Below, piece after piece: positions 46,783-57,181 of a stretch of 64,000 bases of DNA. Under the pieces are notes generated by a model. That model ran no database searches, was not told where the DNA came from, and saw nothing but the letters and a program-made list of their open reading frames with translations. The first letter of the stretch is position 1, and each line of letters begins with the position of its first letter. Source of the stretch: Rhynchosporium graminicola (lineage: Eukaryota > Ascomycota > Leotiomycetes > Helotiales > Ploettnerulaceae). Where the stretch lies: NCBI GenBank assembly GCA_900074885.1, contig FJUW01000051.1:346113-410112 (forward strand). Direction: 5' to 3'. The position numbers were made by a program, and so were the translations under genes.

Positions 46783-47781
46783 TCATACATTCCCAAAGCT
46801 ACCTGCTCCAGAGCTCATACCCTGTCTCTTCTCACGACTTCTGAGCAACTCCCCAACAACCATGCCCGCGCCCAAACCACCTTCCTCGTATTGCTTTCTG
46901 CTCCGTTCCGTCATCTCCGCGCAGCTGTTGCACTTCTCGTGCTTGCACGGCCAGTACTCTGGTTTCTTGTCGCCCGTCGCACGAACCTTGCCGCATATGG
47001 GGTGGGAAGTACGTGACCATTTCTTGCACTACATGAGCATTCAGTGGGTGTTTGCTGATTTCTTCAAGATGAAAATAGTAGTGGTGGGTTGGAAGAGAAG
47101 TAGATGGGTAATTTCAGAGGTACTTACGAGGCAGCAGACCCAAACACCATCATTCTTGCCTTTGGTGGCTACAGAGGATTTGACGACAGCAGAAGCAGGC
47201 TCCAATGTCGAGGATCGTGCGACGGTGGGCTTGTTCGTGAACATACTGAGTAAGGACGGAGGCTCGACTCTTGATTTGCGCGACAGTGAGAAGGATCGGC
47301 CCCATAGGTTCGTTGAAAAGGAAGAGGAGGAGGATGTTGAACTTGATCGATTCAATGATGTTGCTCGCTTGACTGGCGAGGAGTTGGATTGTTTATCTCC
47401 TTCCCAAGAAGTAGCCTCGTCTGAAGTATCCGTCAACTCCTGGAGACGCTGCCAGCCTTTGGTGCTTCGTGGTCGCGAGCTCTTCTGGTCAAAATTGAGT
47501 TTCCGCTGTACTGAGCCGCTGAGGTCGTGCAACAGCTCGAAGATTCTCTTTGAGGGGAGCTGGAAGATAGAGTTGCGTCCAGATTTGGGGATCAGGGGGG
47601 TTGTGATGCCGAAGGAGTCGGAGGAGTCGGAGGAGAATCTACTGGTTTCTGGCTCTTGGTCAGGATATGGCTGTGCATCATCCCTCTCGGTGACAGCGGC
47701 GAGCAAGGTTTGTGTATCAATGTCATCCAATCCGTGGGGCAAGACTGCGTCGTACGAGACTGTCGGTGAGTGTGACTCCAT
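46783..47781 (-). CDS. Cysteine-rich zinc-ribbon-like protein, longer tandem paralog
   Basis: Two exons, 47781-47128 and 47028-46783, with a 99-bp intron; 299 residues. The start is the first ATG in frame, at 47781; the frame is open to 47850 without ATG. The first 200 residues are disordered, Ser/Thr-rich with basic patches and many SP/TP sites. The conserved part straddles the intron: GVWVCCL | CKKW (residues 213-222), then a Cys about 9 residues on, then YWPCKHEKCNSCAEMTE. The CC-x-C...C...C-x-H-x2-C-x2-C layout suggests one or two zinc sites. The shorter gene at 48347-48714 shares this core and the same intron position, so the two are tandem duplicates. Function unknown; a protein- or RNA-binding zinc module is likely. 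Confidence 0.75.
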
Positions 47782-48346
47782 TGCTTCGGCTCGTGCGTGT
47801 GAATGTGCGGTTGGGAGGAATACTCGAGGTTGTTTGTTTCTTGTTGACACAAGCGAGACTGGGTATAAGCTCGGTCACATTCAAGGTTCGGGCTGCTTCC
47901 AGAATATCTGTTGGCCAAAGTCAACGACTGATGGTATGCATACATGCAATAAGAATTATTGCCTCGTCATCACGGTCTCAACGGATAAATCTAATTGGGG
48001 CTGGCTCCCGTGGTCTCTAGAGTCTCTAAGAAGTTGGACCTTTTACAGAAAGTTATATACTTGATGATCTACTCGATCTCATAAAGTATCTTCGCGCCTA
48101 AGTTATAACTGATCTGGGCACATCTAACTTGGTCAAGTACAATAGAGCTGTAAATTCACGAAATTTCTTCCAAGATATTTACGCGTATCTTAGCAAGCAA
48201 TGCGCAATCGTCACGAAACTTGCGCTGGGTATTGCCAAAGAAAAATATCTGCTTTCATCACATTATCGCACTTCCTCTCGCTATCACTACACACAAGCTC
48301 CCCACATCCAGCAAGCCTTCCCCGAGCTTATCTCAATGTTTTCCCC

Positions 48347-48714
48347 CTAGTATGGGAATCTCTCTGCCCATCTGGCCTCAGTCATCTCCACGCACTCCTT
48401 GCACTTATCGTGCCTGCAAGCGACCCAGGAATAATTGATCAACGTCAAGCCGAAGAGCAGACGCAAGCAGGTGTATCTTGGATGATTAGTCCATTCTTTG
48501 CACTAAGAAACATAAGAGTCAGATTATAGTATACTTCAGGATATATTCGGGGCTGGCTAAGGACAAGATTGGAGTGGATTTGACGTACGACACAGCATAC
48601 CCAATTGGTATGGTGGCGGATTGCGACTTCGGAGGAGGAGCCGGAGGGAGGTTTAGAGGAGGAGTCGGAAGATTTTGAGGAGGAGGCGGCATCTGGTGCG
48701 CTGGAGGCAATCAT
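48347..48714 (-). CDS. Cysteine-rich zinc-ribbon-like protein, shorter tandem paralog
   Basis: Two exons, 48714-48589 and 48502-48347, with an 86-bp intron; 93 residues. A Ser-rich N-terminus of about 35 residues is followed by WVCCV | CKEW, a single Cys, and then a WVACRHDKCKECVEMTE block. Residues flanking the intron and the C-x-H-x2-C-x2-C block match the longer paralog just downstream on the same strand. It lacks that gene's long disordered N-terminus, so it is close to a minimal form of the domain. No signal peptide. Confidence 0.7.
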
Positions 48715-49379
48715 CTTGCCGAATTGGTTGGAGAGGTGGGGGGTGTGGGTTATGCTGGTTGGTATGCGTTAGTCTGATCCTATAGCGCTTTGACAATAGA
48801 AACAGGATCAAGAACGAGAACCTCGATGTGGATTATATACCTTTATTTTGCAGTGCTTGCTGTGTGACTCAGACGTTGCGATGTTATTGAGACCTAGCTG
48901 GTACGAAACTGTCAGGAAATCGTATTTGTTTGACGACAGAGAACGACGTTGTTGCTAACCCCACCCCTATCCTGCCATTATAAAGCTCATCCTCGAAGCT
49001 TTTCCTTCTTATGCTTAACAACTTACTTCGAAAGTCTTTGAACGTCGTGGATTAGTCAATTGTTTCGGCAGACGTTGCAGTTCTCGCTTCAAGGGCCGCC
49101 AAGACCGAATGTAAACAAAACGCCAACACAAGTTCTGAGGTTTGCCTCTGGCCGCTTTGACATCACATCTTTGGAGAAATATACGCAGAGTGATAGATTT
49201 ATGCTATATCTTTAAAATGGCTAGCTATCATATTCTAAGAATTAGCATATAAGCGACCAATAAGTGATAAGGAACGTATATATATTTCAGGGTCTTTCAA
49301 TAAGGTCTGGCCTAGCGAGAATGGCCCCCGCAGGACTGAGTAGCTGAAAAGTTAGCTCTAGCACGCGTTGATGTTTACA
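48715..49379. other. Intergenic, no gene seen
   Basis: Upstream region of the short cysteine-rich gene. AT-rich around 49190-49300. Confidence 0.45.
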
Positions 49380-51020
49380 TCCTTCACAGTGGTCTCCCCA
49401 TGGCTCTGATTTTTAACCCCCACGTCCACATAATCAAAAGAGCTAGGAAAGCCAATCCAATGTACAGTAAAGCCAGCATAAGATTTCCCTAGTAATACCC
49501 CAGCTGGTTATAAAGACTTAGAACAAAGATTAGTAAGCCAGATGCCAAGGTATCTGACAAAATTCTGTAAGCGGCGTTTGATCTGGCAGAATGTCGCTGG
49601 AATTCATCGAAAAGGCATGAGAGCATCGCACTACCTGTACACAGTGAGTACTAGCGAGAGTTGGTTTTTGATATGTATTCACGGTAGTATTTGTTATATC
49701 TCAAGCTCATCTTTATGTACCGAAATGATAATCAATAAAGCTTCCTCGATACGTACTAGCGATATCATACTACTACTTATTGAAGCAACACTAATATCTA
49801 CGACAATCCAATGAAGATGCTTCTCGAGTGCCTAGCTATAAATAAAAAGACTAAAAGGCATAATGAAGATTCCTGGAACTATCACAGGGATTCGATACTC
49901 TGAAGACATGGGACCGTCATTCTTCGCTTTAAGACATGCCTATATAATGTCGATACATGGACCTGTAATCTGAGAGCTAAGCTTTGACCCTAAAGCAATA
50001 GCGATGAGTGGAAACTGCTCGTAGTCCCGGATTAACTATGCTTTTTTTACTATATTGTTGAGAATGTTATTATAGCAATGATATAATGCTGAAGCTGTAC
50101 GAGGTCAGGAGCCCTAGGATTATGATAATTGGGCTTATGAAGAAGAGCAAATCGAAACATGCTGCCTCGTAGCTTCTAAGAAAGTTCTGGGTGGCTACGC
50201 TCAGAGGCCATTAGATAGTTTGTGCCTATCTCTTTTCGGAGCTGCTTTGACTTCTTCGCTAAAAAGACTAGTACGAAATCGAGAGATAGCGAACATTCAT
50301 GCAATAACGTCTTTAGATGAGGACGAGATACGTCTCAGAGTTCTTGAGACATTGGACAGAGATGGAAGATAGCGTCCCAAGTTCGTACCTGGGCTACATG
50401 GCGCATCCGTAAGGATGGCGTAGAGTGTGATGAGGACACTATCAAAGGTCGACACTGCCAAAAAGAGCCATTGCCATCCTGCTGCCTTAGAAATTTCTTC
50501 CCCGATCAAAGGTCCAATGGCTGCTCAGAACTGTTGCGAATGTGACAATTGCGTATGATCTCCCTCTTTGGTCTGCTTTGAATATGTGCACCATTGGAGC
50601 GCCCAAAATCTTGGCGTAAAATAGTTAGCAGGAATCTGTTTTTATGGCTGCAGGACGACTTACCAAAATGGAGACAATTTCATCGAAGCCAGAGAGACAT
50701 CGACCATCAACAATCGTGCCGCTCGACTTCCCAACAAGAGAAAGTGTGTTCCATGCAATATACCGGCAGTGATAGAATCTTAATGGTTTCTTCTGCCCAA
50801 AGAATTCGGAAAGTGGAGCGAATAACATGCGGCCAAACACAAATGCTAATACTTAAATCGACATAGCTAATTGAGCTTCAGGGTCACTGATATACAGATC
50901 CATGCCGAGTTTCATTGAGGCTGGAGCCATCATAATTGCTGAGGAGTAAAGGCGAGTCCGTCGAGCGACATTAATGCTGCCATCATATACTTTCGTGACA
51001 TTAACCAATTACATGCATTT
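49380..51020 (-). pseudogene. DHA1-type MFS transporter pseudogene
   Basis: On the minus strand successive frames match DHA1 drug:H+ antiporters in family order: a MAPAS...D-YISDPEAQLAMSI segment followed directly by a stop where Tyr is expected; FGRMLFAPLSEFFGQ (the conserved motif after TM2); a RG-SYAIVTFATVL piece; GEEISKAAGWQWLF near TM5; SSEYRIPVIVPG and a MPFSLFIY segment near TM7; and EKHLHWI. The pieces lie in different frames and are cut by many stops and small deletions, so no functional protein can be made. Older than the frameshifted transporter at 3676. Confidence 0.75.
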
Positions 51021-52477
51021 TCCAGATTGTCATCTCTGTTCCAGCTAACCTTTCATGTCAATAATGGTTGCGGATCCGGATCGAGAGGATTAACAATTCG
51101 CTATCATTGCCCATGGGAATTTCTGTGGCCCTATGCTCGAGATTCTTGGTGCTGTCGGTCTGTTTCGACTGTTCGTGAGTTAACACTGGGTTCTGTTGTG
51201 GAGGAACCTCGTTCTCTAGAGACAATTTCTTGTTAATAGAAGTTATTGAGGTTCCAGAATCGCGGATATAGGGGTGGAAGCCGTGTCTTTATGCGAGAGC
51301 AGATGACAGAAAATGGAAAGCAATTCACTGGAAACTTTGACCTGCCCGATTAATAGTTGTGGATTAACGTTATAACGAGTTCTCAGTCTTGATCAGATCA
51401 GATAAGATGAAATTCTCTAAAGTATTTTATATCTAAAATAATATCACGTGAAATAGGCCAATTACCAGCACTTATGATTCAAATCGAACTCTGATATCCG
51501 TTATCCTATGGCTCAAAGGAGGCTGCAATGTATCGATTTCGGCAGGCGTTATACTACTTTGATGAGAGGACCATCGTCATAGTATTCAAGCAGCTCCTCT
51601 TCTGTTTTTTCAAAATAGTGCAAGTGATTATGAATCTGAGTAAAGTACTAACATCCTGCTACAACTGAGAAGTAATTGGCCGCCTTGTATATCGTCCAGC
51701 GATCGAATGACTCTGACTACCTACAAATAATCATCTTTGTTTTAAGTTTGACGTCCTGCCGAACTCCTTATCCGACACATGCGTCAATCTTGATCTGCTC
51801 AGCTTTGTGTAACTGTGATATCGCCCGAGCTGACCAGCCGACACGGAAACAAATTTGACCTATCAGATTTCGTATCTATAAGGCCCGTATGGTCAGAGAA
51901 TAGAAGCCGGCAAAAAACAAATCCCATGAGCTTGATCTTTCAAGAAGCTTGATGGACAAGGGAGGCAGTCTTCGTGAGAGTGTTATTTTGAACTACTGAC
52001 AGCTTCAGCTCTCTCTCAACTTCTCGCACCGCCACCCGCGATGAAGGAATGCATTGAGGGGCAAGGATAATGCGTGTTGTCACGCACCACCTGAACTTAC
52101 CTTCTGGATCACATCATGTCAGAGTGTTCCTTCATCTGGGCTAGAGATTCTGTAAGCCTGATGGTGAAACAAAAGGCAATCCGAGCTGATGCTGCCTAGC
52201 TAGCCACAAGCTTAGTTAGATATCCATGGTTTCTGGGTTTATCCACTTCCCTTTTGCACGACCTCGAGACGAAATTGATGAGCATTCGGAATTAATATGC
52301 AACGCAAAGAAGGGGTATGAGTAGAGAACTTCACGAGTATTTGGATACGGCCATTCCCCCACCCTACGCAAGATGGGTATTGCAGTCATCGCATATTCAA
52401 AAAGATGAATGTGTTGCGCATGCGACCCCGCGCGGTGGGGGACGAACCAGTTGATCACGTTCCTGCTGAGAGTGGGA
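51021..52477. other. Intergenic, no intact gene
   Basis: AT-rich from 51370 to 51480. A minus-strand frame of 109 codons at 52216-52545 overlaps the start of the next plus-strand relic; it has protein-like composition but no start context and is not called. Confidence 0.4.
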
Positions 52478-53886
52478 ATGATTATTTCGACAATTCTCTC
52501 GCTGCTGATTATATCAATACTCGCGGTCTGCTTCTGTGAGTACACCAGAGTTTTGAAATGGGCTGGTATCTAATGGCATGGATCAGCTAGAAGAATATCA
52601 TCATCCAAAGATTGGTCCAAATTACCGCTAACAAGTTGGCGTGCGTCGATCCTTCCGTGTGATTGCACAATTGTGACTGACGGATTGCAGTCATCTTGAT
52701 CATCTACGCCGATTCCATACTGTTCATCTTCATCAGTACTATCCTACAGCACGGTTTCGGACTTAATATCAACATGACGATTTGCCCCTCGTCGATTGTG
52801 ATCTGCCTTGCATGCTATATGACGACTAAAGTAAGTGCGCTCTCTAACTTCGAGAGCTGCAGCTAATGTCTACAGATTGTATGTAACACTTATTCAAGCT
52901 GGTTGACTCGACTAATCCGAAGTTTAAAGTTGATCTACTACTTTCTTGTCGAGAAGGTATATAACATTCGCAGTGTATCCAAGCCACGTCTGAAGTCGAA
53001 ATTATAGCTTTTCAATTGCTTTGGAATGCTGCGTCTGACTCTCTGGATCAACAAACGAGCCACCATCTAATCTCTGTTTAGTTCTCTCTGTCGGCTGCGT
53101 CATCTATCTTCGACGCCACCGTCAATCTGTATCTGACGCTCCTTTTCTTCATACCACTTCGCTCTTTATACTCCTACAAAAACTCACCTAATAGCTCCCT
53201 CCGCACCATCGCTCTTCGATCATTTGTCGGCTCCCTCGCTACCCTCACGTCATCAGTCGTCAATCTGACCTTCCTCATGGTCTTGAAAAGAGAACAAGCC
53301 TGGATTTGTCTAATGCTATGCAATGCCGATATCTTATTTTCCGTTATCGTGCTGCACTGGGTTACAAGCAAAGATTCAATCGAGGGAGGAAGCACGGCGT
53401 CGAACCTCACCAGTCGCGAGGTGAATTCTCGATCTCGTTGGAAACAAAGGCGGGACAGTCACCCTATCGATAAAATCAATTTTGCAGGCCTAAACACAGG
53501 GCCTCCCAATAAAGCGAACTCTTTGGCGTCGTTGGACAGAATGGAATGGGGTAGGGAACGGTGATCACACATATCTGCGCCGAGAAACTGATGCTGGGGT
53601 CGAGGCTTGGGAACGGTCTGAAGAAGCGATGCCTGATGCAGGGAATGAAAGTGCCAAGATTTTGAAGAAGGGCAAGAATTTGAAGAAGGGCAAGATTTTG
53701 AAGAAGAGCAAGAGCTTGAAGAACAGCAAAAGTGGCAATGAAACTCATCTGTTGGGCACGATTCAAGTCCAGGTCGGCCATGCCGTTGAGACTGTTTCCA
53801 TCCGCGGGAAGAGTGTAAGCGACAATGAGTGCGGATTGATCCCAGATTTTCGCTTTAGCGGCTCTAATTTTGTCCATCAAGTATAG
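52478..53886 (+). pseudogene. Fungal polytopic (about seven-TM) membrane protein, disrupted
   Basis: Exon-like pieces read in order: a first membrane helix (MIISTILSLLIISILAV) from 52478, a GVRRSF segment joined to a second helix, a CLACYMTTK segment at a GTAAGT donor near 52830, an IYYFLVEKVYNIRS loop, helices near 53100-53170, a VGSLATLTSSVVNLTFLM helix and an ADILFSVIVLHWVTSKD helix. I recognise the order from a widespread uncharacterised fungal membrane family. It is broken by TAG at 53005-53007, where Tyr would be expected, by apparent loss of a helix between 53040 and 53090, and by a frame change near 53560, after which the C-terminal tail continues in another frame to 53886. An intron around the TAG could rescue that site, but not the missing helix. 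Confidence 0.6.
53661..53735 (+). repeat. Four 18-bp tandem units encoding Lys-rich hexapeptides
   Basis: TTGAAGAAGGGCAAGA-like units repeat four times, each encoding a variant of LKKGKx, in the tail frame of the disrupted membrane protein. Such expansions are frequent in unconstrained tails. Confidence 0.75.
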
Positions 53887-55522
53887 ACGATTTGGCGAAC
53901 AAAGTGTAGGATTGGATTCATTGATTTAGGTCTTTTTTTCGGATGCGTTGAAAACAGGGAGAAGGGATCTGCAACGCGTATACCTGGGAATGGCGTTTGG
54001 GTAAGTGTTACCGTTGTACTACTGTAGACGGTTCAAGGCTTCGTAATATGTACAAATAAACATTACAGCTTTCATGTGGATAACAGCACACGTCGACGAG
54101 ATGGATCCTTGTTTAAGCAAATAGGAGTGTCTAATTCTGGCCAACTTTCACTATGGGATTGCTGAGCTTTCAAGTACACGATCTGACTCTTGATCTTCAC
54201 TTGATAGTCGAGTTGATGATGCACTCGCCTTCGGTTTACACCCAGGTCTTTGACTTTATAATGAAGCCCTAACGGCACTCCACAAACCTGACTTATATGA
54301 CTCGCAGTAATCATACCTGCGTATCACTAGTCAGCCACTGTACAGACAAAGCATCGAACATATTCCGCAGATCCTCCAAATGAATATCACCAGGAAATCC
54401 ATGTACACTCAGTCATCCAGACTTTCCGCGATAGAGAGTCCCGTTTCGAAATCTGCACGACTGACAAGATCCAGAAACCCGCCACATTATCGACTGGTGT
54501 CAAACCGTGCACTGCTTCCTTGACATCCCTCTTTAGATGAAGGTTTTAAACGGCACTGATAGGATGAGTAGTGAGCTTCGCTCGCTTGAAAATAAGAGGA
54601 AAATCGGACGGTTAGAGAGTAAACAAAGCTATGAAGCGGGACGTAAAGGTGTCCAGTTCAGGCATATTTGGGATGATATGAGGATACGTGAACTTTAGTA
54701 AGAGACTTCAATCATAATCTGAGTATCAAATATATCCCAGCAAACGAATGATCAAGCGGGAGATTAAATTCAGGCTTGCCCTGGTTATGCGAAGTTACGA
54801 ACATCAAGGTCTTAAGGCCATTAGCTGAAGATCGTTCGTGAGCCAATAGAAGTGCTTCATAACTCTTGTATATTCAAGTAGTTCACCCCAAGTTTCTTTG
54901 TCTGTACGTATAAATTAATATTTCGACTGTGCACGATTTAGGCGGATAAAGTCTTTGCCGGCAAAATTGTCTTGATATCGCCTTTCTCCAATTCATTCTC
55001 GATCTTGAAAGGACCACGATTTGATATTAAGCAATAGGACCTTCATTTAGACTCAAAGCAATACTGACGATAGCACCAGTCCATCTTGTTGTGCAATTTG
55101 CCTGTTTTCTTCGAGCACCAAAGCTCTCGAAGTTGGAATTGCCCCTCCATGACCCCGCACTCTGTCAATTGGAATTGTTCCCGACGGAGCTGCCGATTCC
55201 ACATTACTCCCTGCAACATATCAATCATAATATATAACTACTTGAGGGTTGGACCTTCCTTCTGATTCACTTATCATTCTTTATTTTAGGCGAAAAGATA
55301 TTTTACTACCTGTCAATCAATCGGTCCGGAAAGATATCCAGCCATCAACCAATTGCAACCAAAACAACGCTCAATATCTACCTGTATGTACTACGGAGCC
55401 CAAAATTCCTCTTACCAACATCTCATTATAATTCCAAGAAATTACTTATTCTTTTCTCGAAAACTACAAATAGAGCCATTGCTAACTCCCCCATTACCCA
55501 GAACCACGCAATCTCAACCACC
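53887..55522. other. Gene-poor stretch of about 1.6 kb
   Basis: No recognisable gene on either strand. The last 200 bases form the promoter and leader of the hydrolase fusion gene, with a CAACCACC string just before its ATG. Confidence 0.5.
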
Positions 55523-57181
55523 ATGGCTACAACAACTGGCATCCTGTATGTCACCATGCAACCCAAGCCCAGCCTTCCGATCTCCCAATTCCACGACTGG
55601 TATAACAACGAACATGGACCTACACGTCTTCGTCTCCCATTCGTTACCAATGGCTTTCGATACCGTGCAAATGATGCTGCGCCCTCGGAAGAGAACCCCG
55701 AATGGATGGCCGTGTACGATATCACGGACATGTCGGAATTGACGAGAGAGACATATCTGCGACTTCGAGATCAGCCTGTCAAGAGCCAGAGGGAGGCAGA
55801 AACGATGAAGGAGATTAAGGTGGATCGAAAACTGTACGATCATATCCAGACGTGGGAGAGCAAGGAATTCAAAGTGTTAGGGAAGGTAGAGAATGAGGGA
55901 GAAGGGAATGTCATGGTTGCTGTGTTCTTGACCTTATACCCTGGAGAGGAAGCCGTCAAGGAGGTCGAGAAGTGGTATCAAGAAGAACATGTCGATCTGC
56001 TGTCGAAAGTTCCGGGATGGCTACGAACCAGGCGATTTGTGACGAGCTCGATTGATCCGAATGCGCCTATTGAATATCTCGCTTTGCACGAATATAAGCC
56101 CGAAAATGGACTGGCAGGAGAAGAGTTCAAAGCTGCGACAACAACGAAGTGGACACAGGAAATCATGGAGAAAAGCGTCAAGCACAAGGGAAGAAGGGTA
56201 TATGATTTATACTACACATTCGGGCCTGCACCTCGATATCTAGCTCCAGATCTCGCCTCTTGGCAATCTTCAGATGTCAAATCATCGCCCACGAAAACGA
56301 TTCCGGACTCTCCTGGTGGAGCGGGAGCGATAGAATCCTTCGTTACGACGAAAGACGGGCTAGAACTCCCCTTCCGACTCGAGGGATCCCCAGACCCAAA
56401 CGCGCCTCTGATCGTGCTCAGCAATTCCATTCTCGTCGACTACAAGATCTGGGATGGTTTCCTAGCTGCTTTCTTTTCCGAGCCAGCGAACAAGAGGTAC
56501 AGAGTCCTTCGATACCTCAAACGTGGCAGGAATGCATCTTGCGGAACGCAAAAGATTACTGTTGATGTACTGGCGGCTGATATTATTACCCTTCTGGATG
56601 CTCTGAGAGTCAAGAAAGCCGCTGCTGTGATTGGAGTATCGTTGGGTGGATGTACGACTCTGAATACCGCGCTGAAATACCCGGAGCGAGTGAGCTTGTT
56701 CATCTCTTGTGACACGAGCAGTAAATCACCAGCTGGGAACTCCAAAGCATGGGATGAGCGTATAGCGCTTTCAGAAAAGGAAGGCGCTTCTACACTCAGC
56801 GGAGAGAAGATCGTAGGCCAGGAGCTCGCGGAGATCACGACAAGGAGGTGGTTCGTCAAGGAGAGTTATGACGGTGGGGAGATGGAGAAAACGTGCTTGC
56901 AGGTCAAGGATATGGTCAAAAATAATAGCCTGGAGGGGTTCAAGAAGAGTGTTGAGGCGCTTTTTGAGTATGATTTGAAAGAGGAGATGAAGACGGCTAC
57001 GGTGAAAGGTGCGTTTGTTGTGGGAAGGGAAGATGGAGTATTGCCTGGTACTATGAAGGAGATGGCTGCTTCGTATGGTAGTAGTGGAGCTGCTTATGAG
57101 GTTATTGATGGGGCTGGGCATTTGCCCATGGTTGAGAAGCCGCAGAGGTTTGCGGAGGTGGTGACGAAGCTGCTGGGGTGA
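55523..57181 (+). CDS. Fusion of two EthD-like alpha-beta barrels with an alpha/beta hydrolase
   Basis: One exon, 552 residues; the ATG sits in a CCACCATGG context. Two dimeric alpha-beta barrel repeats come first, each with the EthD-like W-Y-x-x-E-H signature: FHDWYNNEHGPTRL (about 23-36) and VEKWYQEEHVDLLSKVPG (about 150-167). After a Ser/Pro linker (about 250-275) comes an alpha/beta hydrolase like 3-oxoadipate enol-lactonase or bacterial MhpC/PcaD enzymes: nucleophile elbow GVSLGG with Ser373, acid Asp504 in GREDGVLP and His533 in GAGHLP complete a triad. Likely a cytosolic enzyme acting on a lactone, ester or C-C bond of an aromatic breakdown product, with the barrel domains perhaps binding or rearranging the substrate. 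Substrate not predictable from sequence. No neighbouring pathway genes are visible. Confidence 0.9.
   Translation: MATTTGILYVTMQPKPSLPISQFHDWYNNEHGPTRLRLPFVTNGFRYRANDAAPSEENPEWMAVYDITDMSELTRETYLRLRDQPVKSQREAETMKEIKVDRKLYDHIQTWESKEFKVLGKVENEGEGNVMVAVFLTLYPGEEAVKEVEKWYQEEHVDLLSKVPGWLRTRRFVTSSIDPNAPIEYLALHEYKPENGLAGEEFKAATTTKWTQEIMEKSVKHKGRRVYDLYYTFGPAPRYLAPDLASWQSSDVKSSPTKTIPDSPGGAGAIESFVTTKDGLELPFRLEGSPDPNAPLIVLSNSILVDYKIWDGFLAAFFSEPANKRYRVLRYLKRGRNASCGTQKITVDVLAADIITLLDALRVKKAAAVIGVSLGGCTTLNTALKYPERVSLFISCDTSSKSPAGNSKAWDERIALSEKEGASTLSGEKIVGQELAEITTRRWFVKESYDGGEMEKTCLQVKDMVKNNSLEGFKKSVEALFEYDLKEEMKTATVKGAFVVGREDGVLPGTMKEMAASYGSSGAAYEVIDGAGHLPMVEKPQRFAEVVTKLLG

Noticed and set aside
46862..48064. 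A 400-codon plus-strand open frame
   Set aside because: It is antisense to the longer cysteine-rich gene, whose minus-strand frame has the paralog, intron and domain evidence. The plus frame has no domain or splice support.
52216..52545. A 109-codon minus-strand frame
   Set aside because: It overlaps the first helix of the plus-strand membrane-protein relic, has no ATG in good context and no recognisable domain.
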